Notes under the pieces: generated by a model
The model's database searches: none
Told to the model about the DNA's origin: nothing
Seen by the model: the letters and a program-made list of their open reading frames with translations, nothing else
In this document: positions 34,386-46,398 of the stretch, piece after piece
Layout of the letters: each line of letters starts with the position of its first letter
Numbering within the stretch: position 1 is the first letter of the stretch
Assembly: GCA_021397845.1 (NCBI GenBank)
Contig: CM038053.1
Location: 89,961,157 to 90,025,156 of the forward strand
Reading direction: 5' to 3'
Source of the DNA: Areca catechu
Lineage: Eukaryota; Streptophyta; Magnoliopsida; Arecales; Arecaceae
Length of the DNA: 64,000 nt
Program-made: the position numbers and the translations under genes

Positions 34386-35166
34386 TGTTGGCATGGAGTC
34401 CTTGGATCGGCCGGTCGGAGCCACTATGTCGCAGGATCGCTCCCTGGTTCACCTACAAAACAAGTCCCTTGACGGAGTTATTCCGGTGGAGGACACTCCG
34501 ATGCCTAAGTTAGTGATGGATTCCAGTCACAGAATGGGGAAGATGTTGAGAGTGGAAAAGAAAAAGTGTTCTTGGAGATTGAAAATGTGTATGTGTGAGA
34601 TTATTCACGCGTACCTCTCGAGCCATCCTTCTTACCCATATTTAAAAGATGGCCTCCGGTCTGTGGCCCGCTCTTTTCCCGAAGATCATGGGGAGCCATT
34701 CACTTCCATGATTGGCGATCGTGGGTTATCAATGAGCGGTTCCGGCGAGATCAGAAGCATGGCTGCAGGAATTGCATACCATGATCATGGCATGATGAGT
34801 GTCGATTGTAACTGTTGGTTATAGTTTTCTTTTTGGAATAGATTATGGTTCAAGCTTCGGGTTTTCCCTTGCATGGGCCGAAGGCTTGATATTTTCCCGA
34901 GGCTAGAGATCATGTCTACGGTGGGGACCGAAGTTCGTGTCTTTAGAAGTCAATGAGTAGTTCAGACTTTGGCCGGGGCTAAAGGTACTACCCAAAGGAC
35001 TGGCCTTCAGATATTGTAAATCGGTGTGAAGCCTTAAGTTGCTTGCAGTTGGCCTTCGCTTAGTTCGAAGTCCGTAGTCCGGAGAACCGAGGCTTCGATA
35101 AGTCGAACCAGAGCCTGGTTCGTAGCTGAACTAGGATATCCCAATAATAACCACCCGTGCTTTTCA
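34386..35166 (-). repeat. Probable 5' LTR of Tat element
   Basis: The inner end is set by the CCAACA/primer-site junction. The outer end near 35166 (minus-strand TGAAAAGCACGG) is placed where sequence changes to a plus-strand chromovirus leader; it is approximate. The open frame 34393-34824 on the plus strand has no recognised domain. Confidence 0.5.
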
Positions 35167-35876
35167 ATTCCAAATCTAATCTAAAACTTAGTAGCAACCT
35201 AATAGATTAAAGACATCCATGAGTCGGGTTTAACCACTTTGGGAAAGCTAGTGCATGCAACCCATCAATTGGTACCGGGAAGCTGGTGTCTAAGGCAAGA
35301 GGTCTAGCGTCAAACGACCTAAGCGGTGTTGGGGTTCTTGAATTTGGTCCATGCAAAAGCAAGGGGGGCCTCCCACACTCCCACCTCTTACCTGGCCAGC
35401 CAAAGGGTTAGTTTTTGTGCTGTGTGTCTTCTATGTTAACCAATTCTGTTTTAACTCGTAGGTCTAGCAAACTGTAATACCCTTCATTGTGTGTTGCATG
35501 TCTAGTCTAGATTAGGAGTCCATTATCCCTTCAGTCCTTATCGAACCCAATGTTGTCACGTGATCAAACATTGATGCCCACTTGTGGGCCCTCAGCGAAC
35601 AACTGGCCCAATTGGACCAAAAGATGGCCAAAGCAGAGGCACGGGCGAAAGCCCGCAAGGTCCATGCAAAATTCAACTCTAATTCCCTTGATCCAAGAGC
35701 CTATTATCATGATCTTATCCCTAAGCCTAGCCCTAGAAGCCCGTACCCGTACTTGGTTAAATCAAAGGAAAGATCCATTAGGAACATTTGGACAGAAGCT
35801 CCCTCATTTCGTGGTAATCTTGATCCTCGAATTTACATTGCCTAGAAGGAAGATATGGATAATTATTTTACAGTCC
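35167..35876 (+). pseudogene. Chromovirus leader and gag N-terminal fragment
   Basis: The leader carries the family-like segments (lines around tacctggccagcc at 35388-35402), then ATG at 35550 and, after a frameshift near 35575, WALSEQLAQLDQKMAKAEA and WTEAPSFRGNLDPRIYI, a gypsy gag capsid start. It is cut at 35876 by a copia LTR. It belongs to a different chromovirus from A, B, D and F. Confidence 0.75.
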
Positions 35877-36552
35877 TGATCTAAGTCCCCTTTATATTAA
35901 TTTACCAAAATAGCAAGCAACTGGACCCAAATCAACTTGGGATAGGAATTAGGTTAGCCTACACATGCTAGTGTACAATCAAGCTAACCAATTATGATCT
36001 CATGACCCTAATTAAATTATGAATGACTTCCTTGGTCAACTCTTTAATGTTTGTGGCCCTTTGGGTTTCACATCTAGCTAGCAATAGGTTTATGTTTAAG
36101 CCGATTCGAACCAATCAAACCTGATTGACCTAATTAGGTCAAATTGAGCTGACCTAAATTTTCAATTCAATTTGTCCATCAAATTGACTCATGAAACCAA
36201 TCCAATTGGTTCATGAATACCTACAAGATATAATTGACATCTAGCAACATGTCATGCCTGCCCGGAAGATGAGAAATTTTGTAGAAAGTACTAAAATACC
36301 CTTTAGTAGATAGTTACTATGTAATTCAATCTTTCATCTCCCATTATCCCGATTAAGTGATGGGTATGGATAAATATAAAACCCTAGCACTTAATCATTT
36401 CGAATCTCTATTCGATAATGGAGACTCAGCTGATGACTGATAAGAAACCACTTCTAATCTCATCCTGCTTTGATCAAAGACTTCTTGAGTCATCAATCGA
36501 AGAGATGACTTGGGATAACAATTTCTCTTACTATGAATGATTGATTCCTTGT
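35877..36552 (-). repeat. copia LTR remnant, distal part, left of Sirevirus
   Basis: On the minus strand it follows the element 1 LTR from about the caacaaggaatt point (6630) to about 7270, with clear but diverged similarity. It is continued at 47487-48084. Ends are TG...CA but the flanking 5-mers (agtcc, ctatc) do not match, so it may be truncated. Confidence 0.75.
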
Positions 36553-38244
36553 TGTTGTCCAGGTGGATTTCCTAAGAGTGGGGTGAATTGGTAATTTAAA
36601 AAAAATTAAGCAAATAATATGCTCTTGAAAATCCCTTTTAGAGTGTTAGGTGCTGTGATAAAGTAATTAACTGCAGAAGCTAAATAAGATCAGAGAAGCA
36701 CCACACAAACACACAAAAATTATAGTGGTTCGGAGCAACCCACCTCCTACATCCACTACCCAAGATTACCACTTGGGATTTTTACTATATCCCCCACTAG
36801 AATACAGTTGGATTGTTTTAACAGGATCACAATCCAAACCTCTACACTTTGGTTTTACTGGGATCACCAAAGAAACCCAACTTGATTTTACTAGGATCAC
36901 CAACAACCCAACTTGGTTTTATCAGGACCAGGAACCCAACACCTGGTTTTTAACAAAGGCTCACCAAGAACCTATTTGGATTTTCAACCGGGCACACCAA
37001 TAACACAACAATTCAAGAATGAATTGAAAGTAAAAGCAACAAAGTTACAAACTAAATTTTGTCGAGTGGTTGCTGATGCAGCTCGATAGAAGACCACTTG
37101 AATGCACTTCAATGCACTTTAATGGCTTTTTTAGCTTCTTTGCTAAGTACTTCAAGCTTCAGATGTGAGTTGGTGAAGACTTGAAGGTTGTCTTGAATGC
37201 TCTTAGCACTCTTTTCCTTGTTGGTTGGCTGGATATTCAATAAAGCATCTCTTTCTTTTGAAAACTCTCTTACTCACTTGTAAAGAAGTTCAAATCCCTT
37301 AAATTTATGGCCTTCCATCATTCTAAGGCTGTTTAAGTTGTTGTAGACAATTGGTATGTGACATTTAACCGTTGGAGCACTTTTTGGATTCAAATTCTAA
37401 GTTCTGGAACTAGCCATTGCATGTCTAAAATCAACCTTCGAGTCGACTCAGATCACTCGAGTTGGCTCGGATCCACAGAGGAGTTTTGGTTGAGTCGACT
37501 CTCTTCAATCTAGTCGGCTCGCTTGCACAGTATCTTGATTCTTGACTCTATAAGAGTCGGCTCGCTTGATTCCAGTCGACTCGGATCCTTAGGCCTTCAA
37601 AATGTTAGTATGGTCGAGTTGGCTAACTTCCACTCTAGTCGACTCGGATGGCTGTTCTTCTCAGAAACCAATTTCTGGACTTTGGAAGAGTCAACTTGAT
37701 CTTCTGAAGAGTCGGCTCGAATGTCTGACCATGTGATAGATTCGGCTCGGAGTTCCTTCGGGTTGGCTTGCTTATCTGATTCAAGAAACAGCACTCTGGA
37801 CGAGTCGGCTTGGTTCCCTTAGAGTTTTCTCGAATATCTGTGTACCAGAATCTTCTTGCTTGCCTTGTGCTAGAGTCAGCTCTCTTTTTCTCGAGTCAAC
37901 TCGAATGAAAGTCTCAATGAATTTTTCAGTCTATCTCTATAATTCATCCAGCAAGTCTTCAAGCTTCAAGACGTCTTCAATTTCAACAAGTTTGTAAGAA
38001 ACACAAAGCTTGAAACATATTTAAAACTAACCCAATTTTATGATCTTTCTTAATTTTTCCTTTGGGATCTTCTTTAAAAATTTCAATTACATCACAACTT
38101 AAAACATGAAAAACAAATGTAGGAGTTGAAGTTTGAGCAAAGAATTCATCCTATAAAAACTTGTAAACCACTTGAAGAGTTGTTTCTAAAACAAATACAT
38201 GTACCAATATTTGGTTATCATCAAAATCACTTATGGGGTCAACA
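36553..38244 (-). repeat. 3' LTR of Sirevirus (1692 bp)
   Basis: Minus-strand start TGTTGACCCCATAAGTG and end ...CCTGGACAACA. It holds the palindrome cluster at 37439-37906. Confidence 0.9.
37439..37906. repeat. Cluster of about 15 GAGTCGGCTCG-type near-palindromes in Sirevirus LTR
   Basis: Variants of CGAGTCGACTCG and GAGTCGGCTCG occur about every 30 bp, e.g. 37439, 37457, 37490, 37511, 37553, 37572, 37613, 37636, 37687, 37708, 37738, 37800, 37870 and 37890. Sireviruses are known to carry clustered palindromes in their LTRs, likely cis-regulatory; this motif sequence differs from the one I recall for grasses. Confidence 0.8.
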
Positions 38245-38262
38245 ATCTCCCTCTTTTTGATG
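38245..38262 (-). other. Polypurine tract of Sirevirus
   Basis: The complement of atctccctctttttgatg reads CATCAAAAAGAGGGAGAT, directly before the 3' LTR TG. Confidence 0.85.
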
Positions 38263-38989
38263 ATGACAAAACACTGGGCATAAAAAATTCTTTATAAATA
38301 CAGGTATAATAGTATTTGAAAGTAAGTATGCACATGAATCAGAGCTAATTATATTTGCCAATAAGTCTCAGAGCTCTTGTAAGGAAACTATACAGTTTCA
38401 ATGTTAGTTCTTTAGTGTGTATCAAAGTATTAAGCTTTGTATGCTTCAGAGTTTCAGAAGTAGCACAAACATGAAGTGTTAGAGTTTAAAATTGAAAGAA
38501 TTAAAGCTAATTTTAGAGCAATCAGAGCAAAAGATAGGGTTTAGAGCTAAAGCCAAAAATTCTCCCCCTTTCTATAGGTTTTTAAACACTTAAGCACTTA
38601 AGCTCACTTGAACACAATCATTTATATGCTCTCCCTTTTTCATTCTATTTATGCACTTTATGAATTGGAAGCTCAAAATTTTCTTGTTAGCTTAGATTTT
38701 TCACTCAAATTTTTCATGCTCAATGTTCTCCCCCTTTTTGTCAAACATTCAAAAAGGTATTTGCAATAAAGCTTAATTCTTATACAGAATGAGAAAGTTT
38801 TTAATATTTGTTTGAGATAATTTCACTTTCTCAAATTCATTTGGATATTCAAATAAAAACTCATTACAGTTGTATTGAAGACATTGCAACAACTCAAAAT
38901 AATTCAAGATAGTAAATATCAAAAGAGCTTTCATTTCATTTAAAAAAAGTTCAATACAAGGTACAAAGTATGAAAGAACTGATATCAGT

Positions 38990-40880
38990 ACAATCAATCA
39001 TTGTCTAGATCTACTCTAGTGCTAGTTGAACATCTAAGAATTTGAATCTGAGGGTGCAGGAGCAGAATGAGATCCCTGAGGCCTAAGGTGTGGAGCTGGC
39101 TATCTGGGGTGTGCAGACTGACCAGCAAAAGATGTGGGCTGATGCCTAGGTGTAGATTGTGGAACTGCAAGTGACAATTGATCTAACTTGAATTGCATAG
39201 AGTCAATTTATTCATCCAGTTTCTTTATATCTTTGTGCAATTGGACTAGTTCAGATGCTTGTTCATTTGCAAATGCCTTTGAAGATCCTCTTAACCTTTC
39301 AAGTTTTTCTCTCAAGATGCAAATTCATTTAGTATAGTCTTCTTCCTTTCTTCTTCTTTCTTCCATTGAACCCATTTTAAAATTTAGTTCATTCAATTCA
39401 GTTCTGAATGCTTCAAGTGTATTACTGACAGAGCTTTTAATGGATTTAGAACTAGATGAAATCAATTCAAGCAAGGGTTAAAGGTCAGGCAGTGTTGCAT
39501 TGGTTGCACTTTTTAAGGTCTCAAGAATTTTTATTATGGTGCGCAGGTCACTTATTTATCCTCCAAATTTTTCTAACCTTGGATCTACAGACTGGCGAAG
39601 CTTGCCAAACATGTTGGACATAGAGCAAGTAAGTGATTCAGATATAGTGCTCAACTGCTGAGATATAAAAGTCTATAGAACTTATGTATCAACTGAAGAT
39701 ATGTGTGGTCTAGGAGCAGTAGGTGCTAATGGGGATGTAGGTAAGGAAGTTCCAATGTGCACAGTCTCCATTTCTTCATGTGAAGTAGGCTCTAACCTTG
39801 TAGATGCAATTTTTTTTCAGCTGGTATAGAAAACTGTTCAATAGAAGTCCCAAACTTACTAATAGGAATGTTGAAAATTTACTCTGAGTTGGGAACAACT
39901 TCTTCAGGTGCTGCTGGTGATACAATGAAGATTTCCCAGGGATTTTCTTCACTGTTGTCTCTTGAACTGCTACTGCTGCTACTGCCTGCAACTGCTCTTT
40001 CATCTATTCCCTTTTTCTACCAAATTCATTCATTACATACATAGCCCATTCTCATTAGTGATTTGGAAGTGTAGGTGTCTGTATGGTGCATGGGCTTTCC
40101 ATCCTCTCCTTCCAAATTAACTCTAGAGGCTTGAAACAGTAGTGTTAGGACCATTCCATAAGGAAGATAGGCTTTAACCTTACGGACTGCCTCCTTCATT
40201 TGCATGATCATGATGAATGGAATGTTGATTGATTCTCCTTGAATGATAAGCTCCATGAAACTCAGATCCCTTTTGCTGATCCAGTCAAATCTCCCAGTCC
40301 TTGGGAGAAATATTCTGCTTATGAAGTTGTGCAATAATCTCATTTCTAAAGACAAGGTGTTGGCTAGTACAGTATTAATTCCATCAACTTCTTCTCTGCT
40401 TAGAATTATCTGCAAAGCCTTTTCTCTATCTTTTAAAACCAATTGCTTGATTCCAATAGTAGGCATGTCCATTAAACTGCTTAAACTTTCTTCTGTTACA
40501 ATAATTTTTTTTCCTTTCACTATAGATTCAATGTGATTTGCCTATATTCTGAGGTTTTCATAAAATGTTCTTACAAGTGAAGGATAGGTAGAAACATTTA
40601 ATGAACAGAAATAAACCCATCCTTGATTTTCGATCAGATTTCCAATTCTCAACCCAATTTCTTCTAGAAAGTTAAACAGAATTCTTCTACCGCTACTTAT
40701 AGGTCTGTTTGACAAAGACACTACCTGTCTCGGAGATGAAGTTGCGGCCATAGGTTCACTTTCTTCTTCTTCTACTGCTGCCTAAGTCGACTCTTCCTTT
40801 CGATGCTTTGTTCTTCTTCTTGCTTCTACATAGGGAGTGGCTTGTTTTGATCTCTTTCTCACTGCCATTTTTTGAGCCAT
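38990..40880 (-). pseudogene. Sirevirus env-like ORF
   Basis: ATG at 40880 opens MAQKMAVRKRSKQ, and one frame continues through two TAG stops (near 40780 and 40540) to IFLPRTGRFDWISKRDLSFM and SINIPFIMIMQMKEAVRKVK around 40150-40310, then TGA/TAG near 40020. Downstream parts with coiled-coil potential and a Pro/Ser/His-rich end run to about 39000 in broken frames. This is the ORF found after pol in SIRE-type elements; an envelope role is historical and unproven. No membrane segment or signal peptide is evident here. Confidence 0.8.
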
Positions 40881-41040
40881 TGCAGCAAATTTGTAAGAAA
40901 TAAGAAATCAAGGCTTTGGGGAAAGGTTTTTGGAGTTTTGGCAAAAGTTCTGAGAGGAATGACAGAGTTTAGAGTGAAAATGAAATCATAAGAAGTGAAT
41001 AAGAGTTTACTCAGCTCTATTAAAAAAAAATTTCCTGACA

Positions 41041-41225
41041 TCCGAGTCGGCTCACTTTGCCCTAAAATCTTCCGAGTCGGCTTGACTAGAGCAAACTCAG
41101 AACAAACAAAAATTCGAGTCGGCTAGGCAAACCTTAAATTGACCTAGTCGGCTCAACCACAGTAAAAGCAAAAAATTCAGAGATTCAAGTTGGCTCAACC
41201 AGAGCAAAATTGCTCGAGTCAACTC
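41041..41225. repeat. Second palindrome cluster, between pol and env-like ORF
   Basis: Five to seven copies of the LTR motif family lie in 185 bp: ccgagtcggctcac (41041), ccgagtcggcttg (41072), tcgagtcggcta (41115), ctagtcggctca (41144), caagttggctca (41187), ctcgagtcaactca (41214). They sit just upstream of the env-like ATG at 40880 on the minus strand. Confidence 0.8.
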
Positions 41226-41377
41226 AAACAGAATCTTTCCACAAAAGTTGTAATGATTCAAAAATTGAGTTTAATTCAATGAAATTTGAAGGAAAGTTAT
41301 TTAAAATACTTGAATTGTTGTAGGAGGTTTTCTAGATAATTTTTCCTTAATTTTAAAGGAAATTAGGTTACGGAAAT

Positions 41378-44300
41378 CTAGAAAGGATCACAAAGACCTA
41401 ATTCTCCTCTAAGTAGTTCAAATCTATCCTGATTTTGTGGCTTAGTAAAAATGTTATCTAATTGGCTTTCAGTTGGGATAAATTCTAGTTCAATGTCACC
41501 ATTCAAAACATGATCTCTAATAAAACGGTGTCTAATCTCTATATGCTTAGTTCTAGAATGCTGAATAAGATTTTTGGTCAAATTTATAGCACTTGTGTTA
41601 TCACACTTGATTGAAATTTTAGATTGTATAACACCAAAGTCTTCTAGTTGTTGTTTAATCCATAACACTTGTGCACAACAACTCCCTGTAGCAATATACT
41701 CTGCCTCAGCAAAAGAAAGTGCATCCGAGTTTTGTTTCTTATAGTACCATGAGATTAAATTCAACCCTAGAAATTGACATGTGCCACTAGCGCTTTTTCT
41801 ATAAATTCTACAACCAGCATAATCAGCATCCAAAAATCCAATTAAGTTCAATAAAGAATATTTTGGAAACCAAAGACCTAGATTACTTGTACCTTTCAAA
41901 TATCTGATAATTCATTTAATAGCAAGCATATGTAATTCTTTAGGATTAGATTGGAATCTAGCACATACACATATGCTATACAAGATATCAGGTCTACTTG
42001 CAGTTAAATATAATAGGGATCCAATCATACCTTTATAAAGTTTTTGGTCAATATTGGATCCATTTTCATCTTTGTCAAATCTGCAAGTTGGGCTCTTGGG
42101 TGTGTTCATTTGTTTGCTTGTCTCCATTTCAAACTTTTTGATTATTTTCTTGGTGTATTTGGCTTGATTGATGAAGTTCCTTCCTTTGTTTGTTTTACTT
42201 GAAGTCCAAGGAAGTAGTTAAGTTCACCCATTAGGCTCATTTTAAATTCTTCCTGCATTAACTTAGCAAATTATCTACAAAGAGTTTCATTAGTTGCACC
42301 AAATATAATATCGTCAACATAAATCTGTACAACTAATAAATCATTATTTTTCTTTTTGATGAAAAGATTTTCATCAACATTTCCTCTTGAAAAATCATTT
42401 TCAATCAAGAAAGTGCTAAGTCAATCATTGCAGGCTCTAGATGCTTGTTTCAAACCATACAATGCTTTATTCAGTTTAAACACATGGTTTGGAAAAACAT
42501 GATCTTTAAAACCCGGTGGTTATTCTACAAAAGCTTGTTCAGAGATAAAACCATTTAAAAAAATACTTTTTAGATCTATTTGAAAAAGTTTAAAAACAGT
42601 GCCCTCTACTTGATTATATCCCTTAGCCACTAATCTAGCTTTATTTCTCACTACATTTCCTTGTTCATCAAATTTGTTTCTATAGACCCATTTGATTCCT
42701 ATGATTGGATGGTCTAAAGGTCTATTAACTAATGTCCAAACCTTATTTCTTTCAAACTGGTTCAATTCTTCATGCATGGCCATCATCCAGTTTGGATCAT
42801 TTTCAGCTTCTTCTAAGGTATGAGATTCTTTTTGTGATACAAAGGCTAGGTAGTCATGTGCAGTTCTGTGTGATGACCTAGTCCTAATACCTTATGAAAG
42901 ATCACCAATAATTAATTCTCTAGGATGGGAAGTTTTGTACCTCCATTCTCTTGGTAGATCTGCATGATCCTTACTTACCATTTCTTCTCCTTCTTCAATT
43001 GGTCTTTCTTGTATGCTTAAGTCTTCGATCTCCTTTTGAATTATACCTGCATCATTGCCTATGCACTCTTCTTTCTTAGAAGGTGAAGGGTTAGTTTCAT
43101 CATAAATAACATGCATTGACTCTTCTACCGTAAGAGTTCTTTTATTAAATACTCTATATGCTTTGCTATGTAATGAATAACCAAAGAAAATTGCTTCATC
43201 AATTTAGCATCAAATTTTCCTAGATTATCTTTACCATTGTAAATCATAAAGAATTTGCATCTAAAAATATGAAAATAATTAATATTGGCTTTCCTTTCTT
43301 TTCAAAGCTCATAGAGGGTTTTCTTCAAAATAGGATGGATCAAAACGTGGTTTAAAATGTAATAAGCAGTGTTCACCACTTCTACCCAAAAGTACCTTAG
43401 AAGATTACCTTCACATAACATCGTTCACGCTATTTCTTCTGAAGTCCTATTTTTCCTCTCTACAACACCATTTTGTTGTGGTGTCCTAGGAGCAGAGAAG
43501 TTGTGATCAATGCCATTTTCTATGCAATAATCATCAAAAAGTTGATTTTCAAATTCAGTGCCGTGATCACTCCTAAATGAAATTATTAAAAAATTTTTTG
43601 ATTTGAAACCTTTTTGTGAAATTTTCAAAATACTTTGAAGGTTTCATCTTTGTGAGCAATAAATAAAACCCATATAAATCTTGAGAAATCATCTACAATC
43701 ACAAGGCATATTTCATTCCTCCTAGGCTTGTAGTCCTAAATAAAACCCATATAAATCTTGAGAAATCATCTACAATCACAAGGGCATATTTCATTCCTCC
43801 TAGGCTTGTAGTCCTAGTTATTCCAAGTAAGTCCATGTGAAGTAGTTATAGAGGTCTAGTAGTTGAAATCATATTTTTGGGTTTAAAGCTCTCCCTAGTT
43901 TGTTTATCCATTTGGCATGCATCACAAACATGATCAAAGTCTACTTTAAACTTAGGCATGCCTCTAACTAAGTTTTTAAAAATTAACTTAGTAATAGGAT
44001 GCAAGCTAGCATGACCTAATTGTCCATGCTAAAGTAAACAAACTCCTTGGTCTTAGTGTTCATCGCTACTAGACTTGAACTACTTGACATGGCAAAATTA
44101 TTAAGATCAACCACATAAATATTTTCAAGTCTATGTCAATTGAATTTGCCACTAGAATCAAGAGAGTTTGTTACAATATACATAGATGATTCAAAGATAA
44201 CCTTGAAGCCTTTATCATATAATTGATTGATACTCAATAAATTATTCTTCAATTTATCTATTAGCAATACATTTTCAATAAAAGTACAGGGGGTTATTTT

Positions 44301-44640
44301 GATCTTATCAATTCTGATTATTTCCTCTTGCTATTATCTCCAAAAGTAACCATACCTCCTTCTTTCATTTTCAGGGTGATGAACTGATCCTTGTCACCTG
44401 TCATGTGCCTTGAACAGCCACTGTCTAGATACCATCTTTTCTTCAATTTTTGGGCTACAAGACATTCCTGCAAGATAATGAAGAAGTTCTTTTAGGTACC
44501 CAAGCTGACTTGGGTCCTTGTAGGTTAGGGGAGGGGGTTCCTTTGGGAACCCAAATCTTTCTTGATTTACTTTGGAAATTTCAAATAATATTGCATTCAA
44601 AAGCTTTAAGTCCTAACCCATTGCAAGTAAAACATTTCAT
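41378..44640 (-). pseudogene. Sirevirus pol, decayed
   Basis: RNase H is at 41378-41899 (DADYAGCRIYRKSASGTCQF, AEAEYIATGSCCAQ, CDNTSAINLTKN). RT has YVDDIIFG near 42303-42326 and an N-terminal part at 42520-42786, where the sequence jumps from NQVEGT to VFKLFQIDLKSIFLNGF, losing about 30 residues. The integrase core RSDHGTEF and APRTPQQNGVVERKN is at 43425-43628. Gag-pre-integrase/protease traces lie at 43900-44600. Many stops and frameshifts. Confidence 0.85.
43662..43816. repeat. 77-bp tandem duplication inside Sirevirus integrase
   Basis: 43662-43738 and 43739-43816 are the same sequence (aataaaacccatataaatct...) apart from one inserted g. It adds a non-multiple-of-three length and breaks integrase. 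Near-identity suggests it is recent. Confidence 0.9.
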
Positions 44641-46353
44641 TCTAGGATTCTGAAAATGTGCAGATTTTAAAGTCCTAGATGTTGATGCATGAGATGCAGA
44701 AATAAAAGATTTTCCAATTCAAGTTCTTAGGAACATATAATATAGCATTCGAAGTGGAAGCAGAAACATTTGTAACAAAAGCTTTTTGAGATACTAATTT
44801 TAGAACATAAGCTTTTGATTTCACAAAAGTATTTACTGAAATACTATTTAAATTTGAAGTATTAAAACCAATTCCAGCTTTGTTACCAGAAACTTTTTGT
44901 TCTTTAAGAATTAACTCAAGCTTGTTAGAAGATAAAATAAGTTTTTCAACAAGTGGCTTGAGTTTTTCAACCTCCTTTTTCAACTGACTATTTTCTTTCA
45001 ACAAAGCTTTGTTTTTGTCAAGAAAATCACTATTCTTAGTTTTCAAAGCTTTATAATTTTTAGAAAAGACATGAAATTCTTTTTGTAAAAAAATATTCTT
45101 TCTGAAATGTCCTATTTTTCTTTGAGTAAAGAATCATTGAAATTCTTTAAAGATCTAATCTTTACTCTAGCCTTTTTAAATTTAGATAAAAGATCATGGA
45201 ATGCAGAATTTAACTCATCAAATATAAATTCAACATGAGCATTGGGGGATGTTACCTCATCCTCGAGACCCATTAGACATAGATTGGTAGTTTTTGTGGT
45301 CTCTTCTTCTTCAGTTGTGGTGGATTCCTCACTATTGCTCCATGTGGCAACCATCACTTTCCTTTTCTTCATGAAATTTTTTTTCAATAATGGACAATCT
45401 AGACAAATGCGCCCTGGTTTCTTATTTTCACAGCAAGTGGGGACTTATTCCTTTTCCTTTTCTTTGTCTTTGTCCTTTTCCTTGGAATGCTCTCCTAGTT
45501 TATAGAATTTTTTATTGAATCTTCCTTTATTCCTTCTTATATACTTTCTAAATCACCTCATGACCATTACGATGTCTTCGTCTTGTAGATCATCTTCTGA
45601 GGAGGTGGAGTCATCTTCCAATTCCTCATCTTTCTTTGATTCCAATACAGCCTTGAAAGCAATTATCTTTTTCTTCTTTAAATCATCATCAGTTCTGTGC
45701 TACATGGCTAGTTCATGTGTGATGAGTGAACCCATTAATTTATCCATAGGCAAGGAGTTTAAATCTTTAGCTTCCTGGATGGCCGTTACTTTAGGGTCCC
45801 ATTTATCCAAAAGTGATCTCAAGATCTTCTGTACCAAGTCAGCATTTGAGTAAATCCTGCCAAGACTTTTCAAACAATTAATAATATCTATAAATCTAGT
45901 ATACAAGACAGAGATATTTTCAGTAGATTCTATTTTAAATAATTCATATCTATGTGATAGAAGATTTATTTTTGAAGTCTTCACTTGGAAAGTTCCTTCA
46001 TGGGTCACTTCAAGTTTATCCCAAATTTTCTTTGTCAAGGAGCAAGTGGAAATTTTATTAAACTCATTTGAATCCAAAGCACAGTATAACAAATTCATTG
46101 CTTTAGCATTTAATTCCCCCATCTTCATGTCATGTTCATCCCAGTCCTCTTCAGGCTTAGGGACATCCATGCCATCAATTTTGATCATGGGAACATGTGG
46201 CCCTTTAAGAATGTCATTCCATAATTGAAAATCAACAACTTGTATATAGATTTTCATTGTTGCTTTCAAGTAAGAACAATTTATGCTGGTGAAGAGTGGA
46301 GGTCTATTAGTAGATTGGCCTTTGACCAAGGATGTACTCATGGGATGAGCCAT
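44641..46353 (-). pseudogene. Sirevirus gag
   Basis: ATG at 46353 gives MAHPMSTSLVKGQ and an intact capsid-type region to 45700. It then continues in broken frames through an acidic part, a degenerate zinc knuckle (CCENKKPGRICLDC, lacking the expected His), an acidic Glu/Thr stretch and Lys-rich coiled coils (44675-45046). The long C-terminal coiled coil is typical of Sirevirus gag. Confidence 0.85.
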
Positions 46354-46384
46354 CAATCTTTACTCTAATGTAATCAAAGACACT

Positions 46385-46396
46385 ACTCTGATACCA
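46385..46396 (-). other. Primer-binding site of Sirevirus
   Basis: The complement reads TGGTATCAGAGT, two bases from the 5' LTR end (CAACA AC TGG), for initiator tRNA-Met. Confidence 0.88.
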
Positions 46397-46398
46397 GT

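Larger units (their letters stand above)
8403..35166 (-). mobile_element. Tat-lineage Ty3/gypsy retrotransposon, split by nested insertions
   Basis: On the minus strand the parts read 5' LTR (34386 to about 35166), primer-site region, gag (34301 down to 12967 with gaps), protease, RT, RNase H, a second archaeal-type RNase H, integrase ending at 9390, spacer and an antisense ORF at the left end. The second RNase H and the antisense ORF are marks of the Tat clade. Chromovirus A (14119-32301) and a solo LTR (32360-33719) interrupt gag; gag is in frame across both when they and one TSD copy are removed. The copia element at 1-8402 cuts the antisense ORF, so the remaining ORF and the 3' LTR should lie left of the window. 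Confidence 0.92.

Noticed and set aside
34393..34824. 143-codon plus-strand frame as a host gene
   Set aside because: It lies in the probable Tat 5' LTR, antisense to the element, without a recognisable domain.
38990..40880. Env-like ORF as a true viral envelope protein
   Set aside because: No signal peptide, membrane segment or fusion motif is visible; the name is a family convention.
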